Assembly (NCBI GenBank): GCA_016715985.1
Contig: JADJXD010000001.1
Span: 4,402,001-4,466,000 of the forward strand
Source: Saprospiraceae bacterium
GTDB taxonomy: Bacteria; Bacteroidota; Bacteroidia; Chitinophagales; Saprospiraceae
DNA length: 64,000 nucleotides
Reading direction: 5' to 3'
In this document: positions 55,061-62,786 of the stretch, in pieces
How positions within the stretch are numbered: position 1 is the stretch's first letter
Layout of the letters: each line of letters begins with the position of its first letter
The notes under the pieces: generated by a model
Told to the model about the DNA's origin: nothing
The model's database searches: none
What the model saw: only the letters and a program-made list of their open reading frames with translations
Translations under genes and position numbers: made by a program

Positions 55061-56977
55061 ATGGCAAAAAAACAAACCAAAACAACCGTACAAAATAATC
55101 CAAATAAAGCAAAAGTCAACCCTGTTGTTAATCCGATGACTGCCGGGCCATTTTATTCGGGCTCTTTCTGGAAAAATTACTGGGTACACGCTATGATTCT
55201 GATGTTTATGGCAGCAGGGTTGTATTTTCAGTGTATTCCTTATGATTATGTGTTGGACGATCAATTGGTTATTACAGACAATGCATTTACAAAAAAAGGA
55301 GTCTCCGGAATTAAAGAAATTATGACAACAGAGTCTTTCACGGGATACTTTGGGGAACAAAAAAATCTGGTTATGGGAAACCGTTACCGACCTTTATCCA
55401 TAGTCACTTTTGCAATGGAATATGAAATAGCAGGTGGCTTGAATTCCAAATTGAGTCATATTATCAATATATTGCTCTATGGCCTGACAGGAATATTATT
55501 GTTTCAGGTATTATTATTGCTTTTCAGAAATTTTCCACAGACAGTCAAATGGATTTCAATCCCGTTTCTGGCAGCATTGTTTTTTGTAGCGCATCCCATA
55601 CACACTGAAGCAGTGGCCAATATCAAAGGGAGAGATGAAATTATGTCTATGCTTTTTTCCCTGGCAGCATTGTATGGTTCCTTAAGATTTATGGATAATA
55701 AAAGCACGTATTGGCTCATTACTTCTGCAATAAGTTATTTTTTAGCTCTCTTGTCGAAAGAAAATGCCATCACGTTTTTAGCCGTGATACCTTTGAGTAT
55801 TTATTTTTTCAGTCAGGTAGATTATAAGAGATTGACTTTTTTGATGGGAACTCTGTTACTAACTACCATTGGATATCTGGTACTGAGATTTAATACTGCA
55901 GGTGTACCTGATTTTAATCAACAGATCAATGACCTGATGAACAATCCTTTTCTGGGCATGACGGGCGCAGAAAAATTCGGCAGTACCATGGTTACTTTGG
56001 GTAAATATGTGCTTTTGTTAATTTTTCCGCACCCTTTGAGTCATGATTATTATCCATATGCTATTCCTAAGGTGACCTTACTGAATGTTTGGGCATTTCT
56101 TTCATTTGCTTTGTACATTGGGATGATTTGGATAGCATTGAAAAATTTTGGAAAAAAATCAGTTGTTTCCTATGCAATTCTATTTTACCTGACAACATTA
56201 ACAATTGTCTCCAATCTGGTGATCAATCTCGGAACATTTATGAATGAAAGGTTCATTTTTATGGCATCGGCGGGATTCTGCATACTTTTAGCTTATTTGA
56301 TTTTAGAAAAATTACCTGTTTATCTTCATAAAAGTACCTTGCCTATCTGGATCCTTTCCGGATTATTGATTGCGGGGTACAGTGTTAAAACATGGCTCAG
56401 AGTACCGGACTGGAAAGATACTATGTCGCTCAATGAATCTGCTGTTAAAGTCTCGCCCAACAGTGCACGGGCTAATTCATTTATGTCCACTGCATTGTTT
56501 GAAAAATTTAAGGTTACGGATGATTTTGAAACTAAGAAATATCTACTTTCCGAAGCGGGAAAATATGCTGATAAAGCGATCAAAATAGTACCGGATTACC
56601 AGAATGCAAATCTGATGAAGGTAGGTGTTATATCAGAAAATTTTAAGATCAATTATAATATCAATGAATATATCAAAGAAATGACCCCTGTTATACTCAG
56701 AAGGCCGGATATTACTTTTATTAAAGAGTTTAGTGACTGGATAAATGACCGGAATTCAAATCAAACGGAGTTATTTAACTTCTACGTTGATGTGGGAACA
56801 AAATTGCTTCAATATCCTGATGTGAGAGGTAAATGGGCTCAGCAATATCTGGAGTACGCCTATAAGTTTAATCCCAGGAATAAAAAAATGCTTGAAGCAT
56901 TGGCTAATGCTTATGACCTGAATGGAAATGTGCAGGATGCCAACAGGCTACGAATGGAAGCACAAAATGCAAATTGA
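55061..56977 (+). CDS. TMTC/GT-C-like multi-spanning protein with C-terminal TPR-like region
   Basis: The 638-residue protein starts at the ATG 55061 (MAKKQTKTT), not the upstream TTG at 55028. It has about ten membrane segments. The conserved loop YDYVLDDQLVITDN and the HPIHTEAVANIKGRDEIMS motif resemble the TMTC-type protein O-mannosyltransferase group (DUF1736). The C-terminal 170 residues are soluble and helical, with TPR-like repeats (NSARANSFMSTALFEKF, ALANAYDLNGNVQDANRL). Glycosyl transfer from a lipid-linked donor is plausible but unproven. The dprA start codon overlaps the stop codon by one base. Confidence 0.82.
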   Translation: MAKKQTKTTVQNNPNKAKVNPVVNPMTAGPFYSGSFWKNYWVHAMILMFMAAGLYFQCIPYDYVLDDQLVITDNAFTKKGVSGIKEIMTTESFTGYFGEQKNLVMGNRYRPLSIVTFAMEYEIAGGLNSKLSHIINILLYGLTGILLFQVLLLLFRNFPQTVKWISIPFLAALFFVAHPIHTEAVANIKGRDEIMSMLFSLAALYGSLRFMDNKSTYWLITSAISYFLALLSKENAITFLAVIPLSIYFFSQVDYKRLTFLMGTLLLTTIGYLVLRFNTAGVPDFNQQINDLMNNPFLGMTGAEKFGSTMVTLGKYVLLLIFPHPLSHDYYPYAIPKVTLLNVWAFLSFALYIGMIWIALKNFGKKSVVSYAILFYLTTLTIVSNLVINLGTFMNERFIFMASAGFCILLAYLILEKLPVYLHKSTLPIWILSGLLIAGYSVKTWLRVPDWKDTMSLNESAVKVSPNSARANSFMSTALFEKFKVTDDFETKKYLLSEAGKYADKAIKIVPDYQNANLMKVGVISENFKINYNINEYIKEMTPVILRRPDITFIKEFSDWINDRNSNQTELFNFYVDVGTKLLQYPDVRGKWAQQYLEYAYKFNPRNKKMLEALANAYDLNGNVQDANRLRMEAQNAN

Positions 56978-58074
56978 TGCGTAGTGATTTGTTATATTAT
57001 ATAGCATTGACTAAAGTGCCGAAAATCGGGCCGGTAATTGCCAAAAACCTGATCAGCTATTGCGGTAGTGCAGAAGCTATCTTTATGGAGAGTGCAGAAA
57101 AATTAGAAAAAATACCCGGAATTGGTAATACTCTGTCGGGTTCTATCCTGCGATCTGATACCTTAAAGCTTGCAGAGAAAGAACTTGAATTTGCATTCAA
57201 GAATGATATAAAAGTTTTGACATTTCATGATGCTGCTTTCCCCAGACGTTTATCCTATTTTGAATCCTGTCCGATTGTGATTTACACCAAAGGAAATACC
57301 GATTTTAATCATCATCGCACCGTGGCAGTGGTGGGCACAAGAACTCCCACTGAAAACGGGCGTATATTTTGCGAAAAGCTGATTGAAGGTCTTATTCAAT
57401 ATAATGTATTATTAGTCAGTGGACTAGCTTTTGGGGTAGATGCAACTGCGCATAAATCTTGCGTGGCAAACAAGGTAGCAACATTAGGCGTTTTGGGCCA
57501 TGGACTCGATCTGATTTATCCGCAGCAACACCAATCTCTGGCAGCCAAAATGATGTCGAATGGCGGAATAATGACTGAATTTACACAGGGAACACTACCG
57601 GATAAAGAAAACTTTCCGATGCGAAACAGAATTATTGCAGCGATGTCTGATGTTGTGGTAGTCATAGAATCCAAGAGAAAAGGCGGTTCCATTATAACCG
57701 CGGAGTTTGCCAATGAATATAACAAAGATGTATTTGCAGTACCTGGCAGAGTGACTGATGAATTTTCTGAAGGGTGCAATAAGTTGATAAAACAAAACAA
57801 GGCACATCTCATAGAATCTGTTGCGGATATCGCTTACATCATGCGGTGGGAAGAGATTGACACCGGAAAAAATATCCAGGCAAGTCTTTTTGTAGAATTG
57901 GACGAAACAGAGCAAAAAATTGTGGACATAATCCGGGTATCCAAGGAAATAAGTATTGACAATCTTACCTACAAGCTAAACATACCACCATCGGAAGTAT
58001 CTTCCCTGCTGCTGACGATGGAATTTAAAGGTATTGTAAGATCATTGCCAGGTAAGAAATACATTATTTGTTAA
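56977..58074 (+). CDS. dprA: DNA processing protein DprA
   Basis: DprA loads RecA on incoming single-stranded DNA during natural transformation. The 365-residue protein has a helix-hairpin-helix region (KIGPVIAKNLISYCG, IPGIGNTLS), the Rossmann-like core with VVGTRTPTENGR, SGLAFGVDATAH, LGHGLDLIYPQQH, GGIMTEF and FPMRNRIIAAMSD, and a C-terminal winged helix (about 300-365). It starts at the ATG 56977, in a TGATG overlap with the preceding gene. No other competence gene is in the window. Confidence 0.95.
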   Translation: MRSDLLYYIALTKVPKIGPVIAKNLISYCGSAEAIFMESAEKLEKIPGIGNTLSGSILRSDTLKLAEKELEFAFKNDIKVLTFHDAAFPRRLSYFESCPIVIYTKGNTDFNHHRTVAVVGTRTPTENGRIFCEKLIEGLIQYNVLLVSGLAFGVDATAHKSCVANKVATLGVLGHGLDLIYPQQHQSLAAKMMSNGGIMTEFTQGTLPDKENFPMRNRIIAAMSDVVVVIESKRKGGSIITAEFANEYNKDVFAVPGRVTDEFSEGCNKLIKQNKAHLIESVADIAYIMRWEEIDTGKNIQASLFVELDETEQKIVDIIRVSKEISIDNLTYKLNIPPSEVSSLLLTMEFKGIVRSLPGKKYIIC

Positions 58075-58094
58075 AAGTCTTTTTGACTGATTCT

Positions 58095-58985
58095 TTATTG
58101 ATTCTGAATTTTTTCCATTTCAGCTTTTAAATGAGCATAATTGGAGGGAGACATCGGTGCAAGGGGTAAACGGACTTCATTCGTGCAGAAACCAAGGATT
58201 TCCATAGCGGATTTGATTCCGACCGGATTGCCTTCTATATAAAGCCATTTATGCAAATCATAAGTCTGAAAGTTGATTGCCCTGGCTGTGACATAATCCT
58301 GACTGAGAGCACTTCTGATCATAGAGCTGAATTCTTTAGGATATGCATTTGCCATCACTGAAATGACCCCATCACCTCCCACTGCTGTCATAGGCAGGGC
58401 TACTTCGTCATCTCCGGACGTAACTATAAAATGTTCCGGTTTGTTTTTAATAATTCGGGTTGTCTGAATCAGGTCGCCGGATGCTTCTTTAATACCAACA
58501 AATTTTTTACTGTACTTGGCCAGCCTTACAGTGGTCTCCCATTCCATATTGGATCTGGTTCTGCCGGGAACATTATAAAGAATAATGGGAACAGGTGACA
58601 CTTCTTCCATGGCAACGTAGTGTCTGTAAATCCCTTCCTGAGACGGCTTAACATAAGCCGGACTGGAAGATAAAATCGCAGATATTCCATCAAAATTATA
58701 TTCACGAATCTTTTTGACTAATTCTTTAGTATCATTCCATCCAAAATTACCGGCTACCAATGGAATTCTCCCGCCAATTTCTTTGATACAAAAATCAAGT
58801 ACAGATCGGGCTTCATCTTCATTTAAGGTAGCTGTTTCGCCGGTAGAACCCAAGGCTACGATATAATCCACTCCTCCGTTTATCAGATGTTTTAGTATTT
58901 CAGATAGGGCAGGGTAGTCAATCTCATTATTTCTGAATGGGGTGACGACGGCTACACCGGTACCAATAAATCTTTTATCTTTCAT
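58095..58985 (-). CDS. dapA: 4-hydroxy-tetrahydrodipicolinate synthase
   Basis: DapA condenses pyruvate and aspartate semialdehyde, the first committed step of lysine and diaminopimelate synthesis. In 296 residues it shows the substrate loop GSTGE (46-50), Y137 in ILYNVPGRT, and the Schiff-base lysine K166 in GIKEASG. The length is standard. The downstream end converges with dprA; upstream, 102 nt separate it from the 175-residue hypothetical gene on the same strand. Confidence 0.96.
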   Translation of the reverse strand: MKDKRFIGTGVAVVTPFRNNEIDYPALSEILKHLINGGVDYIVALGSTGETATLNEDEARSVLDFCIKEIGGRIPLVAGNFGWNDTKELVKKIREYNFDGISAILSSSPAYVKPSQEGIYRHYVAMEEVSPVPIILYNVPGRTRSNMEWETTVRLAKYSKKFVGIKEASGDLIQTTRIIKNKPEHFIVTSGDDEVALPMTAVGGDGVISVMANAYPKEFSSMIRSALSQDYVTARAINFQTYDLHKWLYIEGNPVGIKSAMEILGFCTNEVRLPLAPMSPSNYAHLKAEMEKIQNQ

Positions 58986-59087
58986 GATTATTTGTATTTA
59001 GCTGTGTAATTTGAATTTTATTATGATTGCTGATTTTCGATATTTTGTTTCATATCAAAGGTCAATTTTTAAATATGCTTCTCCGTT

Positions 59088-59615
59088 TTAAGGCATACTC
59101 ACTTTCTGAAGACTTTGCATTATACCATTGATGAGATCCGGCAGTTTTCCGGTATTACTGATGTCCGCAATGAAATTAAAATATTTTTCTGATCCATTTA
59201 TATTTGGTCCAACCAATAATTCAGAATGGGTTAATGCTATTATATATTCAAAATGCGGGTACATTTTCTCAGAGAGTATAAACAAAATATCAAATTTATT
59301 TTCTGCAAAACTATCTATCTTTTCTCCGGAAGGCATTCCGTACCAATTTATATTTTTAAGATTGTAGGCTGCGTAATCAATATTGTCTAAGGGGAGCTTA
59401 TTGTCAATAAAAGCAAGAGAAGTGATTGTTCTCATACCTTCACTCAAAGATTTTTTAAATCTGTGAACAGTTTTTCGGTTCTCCTCTTCCGTACCATTAA
59501 ACAGGATACCAATTTTTAACCCTTTATTTATCTGATTTTTAGCTGAACTTTTTTTAAGAGACAGGATCTCGTTCAGCTTTTTTTGCAAAAACCACTTTTT
59601 TATTCCTTCAAACAT
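59088..59615 (-). CDS. Hypothetical protein (DUF6913-like)
   Basis: The 175-residue cytoplasmic protein has an N-terminal amphipathic start (MFEGIKKWFLQKKLNEIL) and an alpha/beta middle (KIGILFNGTEEEN, DILFILSEK, HSELLVGPNI). It resembles small Bacteroidota proteins found beside dapA, which I recall as DUF6913. No catalytic motif is seen. It lies between accA (13 nt upstream) and dapA, and is probably co-transcribed with accA. Confidence 0.7.
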   Translation of the reverse strand: MFEGIKKWFLQKKLNEILSLKKSSAKNQINKGLKIGILFNGTEEENRKTVHRFKKSLSEGMRTITSLAFIDNKLPLDNIDYAAYNLKNINWYGMPSGEKIDSFAENKFDILFILSEKMYPHFEYIIALTHSELLVGPNINGSEKYFNFIADISNTGKLPDLINGIMQSLQKVSMP

Positions 59616-59628
59616 CTATGATCCACCA

Positions 59629-60593
59629 TTATTTGTCAATTTCAACGATTTCAAATCTTCCCATATTGCTGTATTTCTCGATTCGTCTGTCTATTCTTTC
59701 GTCTGCTTTCATGGCTATCAGAGCACTCAATTCCTTTTTAATATGTGACTTTAAAGTTTTAGCCATTTTTTCGGGATCATTATGCGCTCCGCCAAGTGGT
59801 TCTTTGATAATTTCGTCAATCAGTCCGAACTCAATCATGTGGTCCGCGGTGAGCTTTAATACATCAGCAGCTTCCTCTTTATGGTCCCAACTCCTCCACA
59901 ATATAGATGAACAGGATTCAGGTGATATGACGGTGTACCAGGTATTTTCAAACATAAATACTTTATCCCCCAATCCTATTCCCAATGCACCTCCTGACGC
60001 ACCTTCACCGATGATGTAGCACAAAATCGGAACTTTGAGTTGGGCCATTTCAAACAGATTTTGGCAATCGCTTCCGCCTGACCGCGTTCTTCTGCTTCCA
60101 GACCGGGATATGCGCCGGGCGTATCGATCAGACAGATAACGGGAAGGTTAAATCTCTCTGCCAGTTTCATCAATCTCAGTGCTTTACGGTAACCGTCTGG
60201 ATTAGCCATTCCGAAGTTGCGGTATTGTCTCATCTTGGTATTGACCCCTTTTTGGTGGCCAATAATAACTACGCTTTGATTATCAATTTTGGCCAATCCA
60301 CCTACGATTGCCTTATCGTCTTTAAAGTACCTGTCGCCATGTAATTCCGTAAATCGTTTGCAGATTTGTTCGATATAGTATATGGTATAAGGTCTCTCCG
60401 GGTGCCTGGATAGCTGTACTCTCTGCCATCCGGTGAGATTACTGTAAATTTCTTTTTTAGTATTTTGAATTTTCTTTTCGAGTTCTTTGATGCTTTCAGA
60501 AACGTCGATGATACCTTCGTCGCCTACCTGTTTAAGTTTTTCGAGTTGTTCGTATAGACTCTCGAGTGGTTTTTCAAAATCCAGAAATATCAT
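59629..60593 (-). CDS. accA: Acetyl-CoA carboxylase carboxyltransferase alpha subunit, frameshifted in this sequence
   Basis: AccA works with AccD to move the carboxyl group from biotin to acetyl-CoA in fatty acid synthesis. The N-terminal frame (from 60593) runs through ELHGDRYFKDD, GHQKGVNTK and DTPGAYPGLEAEERGQAEAIAK, then loses homology. The C-terminal frame resumes with MAQLKVPILCYIIGEGASGGALG to the end at 59629. The break lies at the four-A run on the minus strand (60059-60062): a fifth A would give AIAKNLFEMAQLKVP, the usual sequence. All other parts are intact and total length would be normal (about 321 residues). Because accA is essential, a homopolymer consensus error is the likeliest cause. 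Confidence 0.92.
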
Positions 60594-60696
60594 ATAGGTT
60601 GTCTTTGATATGTTAAACTGCTGAGGGACGAAGTTAGCAAGAATAATGGTTTGGGGATAAAAAATAAATAAAAATTAAATTTTTTAAAGATAAACT

Positions 60697-60727
60697 TTGA
60701 TAAGTGAATGAAACATCCATATATTTG
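60697..60727 (+). promoter_or_regulatory. Promoter of tRNA-Asp
   Basis: TTG at 60697-60699, 20 nt, then TATATTTG at 60720-60727, followed by CATCG. The layout is identical to that before tRNA-Arg. Confidence 0.75.
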
Positions 60728-60753
60728 CATCGCTTTTGAAGAAAGGCAGAAAA

Positions 60754-60827
60754 GGATTGGTAGTTCAGTTGGTTAGAATACATGCCTGTCACGCATGGGG
60801 TCGCGGGTTCGAGTCCCGTCCAGTCCG
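60754..60827 (+). tRNA. tRNA-Asp (anticodon GTC)
   Basis: The acceptor stem is GGATTGG/CCAGTCC with discriminator G at 60827. The anticodon arm CATGC-CTGTCAC-GCATG gives anticodon GTC, and the T arm is GGGTTCGAGTCCC. The 3' CCA is not encoded, unlike tRNA-Arg in this window. Confidence 0.95.
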
Positions 60828-60835
60828 CAAAATAC

Positions 60836-60877
60836 AACGCCAAATAGAAGTAAAATTCTGTTTGGCGTTTGTTTTTC
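60836..60877 (+). terminator. Rho-independent terminator after tRNA-Asp
   Basis: The stem AACGCCAAA (60836-60844) pairs with TTTGGCGTT (60861-60869), followed by a T-rich tract. Confidence 0.85.
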
Positions 60878-60967
60878 AAGGAGTTATGAAAAGAACAAAC
60901 TCTAAATCTTACCAAATTATATATGAATTATTTGCTAGCAATTAGCTACCAAATTCAAAAATGCCTA

Positions 60968-61118
60968 TTATCCTTTTCTGAAAGAAGGCTCTGTTCTAAA
61001 TTCATATTTTGCAATTAGGAAAACCAATATTTCAACTTTTTCAAATTCCGGATTCCCTTTTTACATTCAAAATTTTATTCAGTTTGGCTAATGCGGCTTT
61101 GTATTGTGCTAGTTCTAT
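60968..61118 (-). pseudogene. Remnant of a HigA-type antitoxin (N-terminal part)
   Basis: On the minus strand one frame reads IELAQYKAALAKLNKILNV then KRESGI and a stop. After a frame change the sequence continues EFEKVEILVFLIAKYEFRTE to a stop at 60968. Together these resemble the N-terminal region of HigA-like antitoxins (YKAALxRIDELxDAxPGTPEGxELExLxxLIExYE). The helix-turn-helix part and any toxin gene are missing, so only a decayed fragment remains. The match is by eye. Confidence 0.5.
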
Positions 61119-61377
61119 AAGAACAAAATAAATTGATATAATACTTGACTTTAATTTCAATTTCTTTGTTGACAGGCCTCGCCGAACCACCTTATGTTCA
61201 CCTGTGTTTTTCACCTTGACCTTGAAAATAATTCCTATGTTTTATATGCATATTTACTTCATTGTTGTGTCACTAGCTGTTTCTAAAAGTAATTCAGGAA
61301 TACATATCTTTAATCTTTTGTTAAAAATATCATTCTTCCTTCTTTAATGTCCGTGATTATGAACTGACGAATACAAT
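61119..61377. other. Intergenic region with no recognised gene
   Basis: AT-rich sequence lies between the antitoxin remnant and the pirin operator. It contains GACAGGCCTCGCCGAACCACC near 61170, more GC-rich than its surroundings and possibly part of the decayed antitoxin locus. Confidence 0.4.
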
Positions 61378-61393
61378 ATTTGTTATAACAAAT
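61378..61393. promoter_or_regulatory. Perfect 16-bp palindrome, candidate operator of the pirin gene
   Basis: ATTTGTTATAACAAAT is a perfect inverted repeat centred 44 nt upstream of the pirin start codon. It is a good candidate binding site for a dimeric repressor. The regulator is not encoded nearby. Confidence 0.5.
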
Positions 61394-61428
61394 GTTTAAA
61401 ATGTCTTTACAACTATAAAACAATAAAA

Positions 61429-62139
61429 ATGAATAATGCAGTTTTGCATAAATCTGAAACTAGAGGCCACGCAGATCATGGATGGTTAAATAGTTATCAT
61501 ACCTTTAGTTTTGCAAATTATCATGATCCCAAAAGGATGAATTTTGGAGTTTTAAGGGTGCTGAATGATGACACAGTTGCAGCAGGTCGAGGTTTTGCTA
61601 CCCATGCACATGACAACATGGAAATAATCTCCATCCCACTCGAGGGTGATCTGGAGCATAAAGACAGTATGGGCAATTCGACCATTATCCGTAAGGGGGA
61701 CATACAGGTGATGAGCGCAGGTACGGGTGTCCACCATAGTGAATACAACAAAAACCATGATAAACCAGTCAAATTTCTTCAGATCTGGATGTTTCCGAAT
61801 AAAAAGAATGTCACACCCAGATATGATCAGATATCACTCAACGAACAGGATAGAATCAATACGTTTCAGCAAGTAATATCGCCCAATCCGGATGATAGTG
61901 GCGTATGGATCCACCAGGATGCCTGGTTTCATTTAGGGAAATTGGACAAAGGCATAGAGCTGAATTATTCATTAAAAAACAAATCTAACGGACTTTACAT
62001 ATTTGTCATCAACGGAGACGTTACTATAAATGATATCAGCCTGAATAAAAGAGACGGACTTGGGTTATGGAATATAGATGAGGTAAGTTTTAAAGCCGAT
62101 TCTGAAACAGAAGTTTTGCTTATGGAAGTACCAATTTGA
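61429..62139 (+). CDS. Pirin family protein (YhhW-like)
   Basis: This 236-residue bicupin is shorter than the pirin at 17885. The N-terminal cupin has the metal-site pattern ATHAHDNMEIISIPLEG and GTGVHHSEYN, and the family start GHADHGWLNSYHTFSFANYHDP. The C-terminal cupin is degenerate. YhhW-type members show quercetinase activity in vitro; the physiological role is not known. It is transcribed alone, with a perfect 16-bp palindrome upstream and a large hairpin about 80 nt downstream. Confidence 0.92.
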   Translation: MNNAVLHKSETRGHADHGWLNSYHTFSFANYHDPKRMNFGVLRVLNDDTVAAGRGFATHAHDNMEIISIPLEGDLEHKDSMGNSTIIRKGDIQVMSAGTGVHHSEYNKNHDKPVKFLQIWMFPNKKNVTPRYDQISLNEQDRINTFQQVISPNPDDSGVWIHQDAWFHLGKLDKGIELNYSLKNKSNGLYIFVINGDVTINDISLNKRDGLGLWNIDEVSFKADSETEVLLMEVPI

Positions 62140-62220
62140 ATGACGAATTTCGAACACTTGAATGACGAATGATCTGAACTTCGAATGATTTGAACGACGA
62201 TTGTCGAATGCAGAAAGCAG

Positions 62221-62273
62221 TTTTTGATGATGTTCCTTTTGCGCTTCCCAGCCAAAAGGATAATCATCAAAAA
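62221..62273. repeat. Long inverted repeat (21-bp arms, 11-nt loop)
   Basis: The arms 62221-62241 and 62253-62273 pair over 21 bp with two mismatches. The left arm opens with TTTTTGATGAT and the right arm closes with ATCATCAAAAA. It lies 82 nt past the pirin stop and may act as a transcription terminator or be a MITE/REP remnant. Just before it, TTGAATGACGAAT is repeated (62135-62175). Confidence 0.7.
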
Positions 62274-62329
62274 CGGAATTTGGAAATGGGTTAATTTGGA
62301 AATGATTCAATTTGATAATGTATTAATTT

Positions 62330-62730
62330 GGAAATTACTCCTATCAACCCCATCAACCATCAACCTTCATCAACAAATAAACGATTCAACGATTTAATAA
62401 TTCCACAAATCCACAAATCCGTAATTCCACAATTCCGCTATTCAAAAATTAGCAATTTATCAAATCAACAAATCAGCAATTCAGCAACTCCATTAAACAT
62501 AATCAACCATAAGCTCTTCTTACCCCTGACCCCTGAAGGGGGAATCTGCCCGCTTACCATAAACGATTCAACGATTCCACAAATGAACAATTCCGCAATC
62601 CCGCCTGACCACTACGTAGTAGGCGGATAGGTCCGCAAATCCGCAAATCCGCAAATCCGCAATTTAGCAAATCCGCAAATCCGCAAATCAGCAATTAAGC
62701 CAATCAACAAATAAACGATTCAACAAATAA
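62330..62730. repeat. Degenerate 8-bp low-complexity repeat tract
   Basis: The tract consists of repeated CAAATCCG/CAATTCCG/CAAATCAG-type octamers, most regular at 62632-62690 where AAATCCGC recurs in near-perfect tandem. It is interrupted by a palindromic insert, CCGCCTGACC-ACTACGTAGT-AGGCGG, at 62601-62626. The frame seen through it is an artefact of the repeat. Confidence 0.75.
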
Positions 62731-62751
62731 ACCTCCAAATCATTTCTTTTG

Positions 62752-62759
62752 TAATTTTG
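62752..62759 (+). promoter_or_regulatory. -7 promoter element of uvrB
   Basis: TAATTTTG is an exact TAnnTTTG match 28 nt upstream of the uvrB ATG. No TTG is found at the ideal upstream spacing, where the low-complexity tract ends. Confidence 0.5.
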
Positions 62760-62786
62760 TTATTGAATATAGTTTCAAATAAACAA

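Noticed and set aside
60050..60070. Programmed -1 ribosomal frameshift in accA
   Set aside because: The codons GCC-AAA-ATC do not form a standard slippery heptamer, and accA is not known for recoding; a homopolymer error is simpler.
60634..60915. 93-codon minus-strand frame across tRNA-Asp
   Set aside because: It is antisense to the tRNA and its terminator and has no similarity to proteins.
62328..62630. 100-codon plus-strand frame before uvrB
   Set aside because: It is the product of the low-complexity octamer tract.
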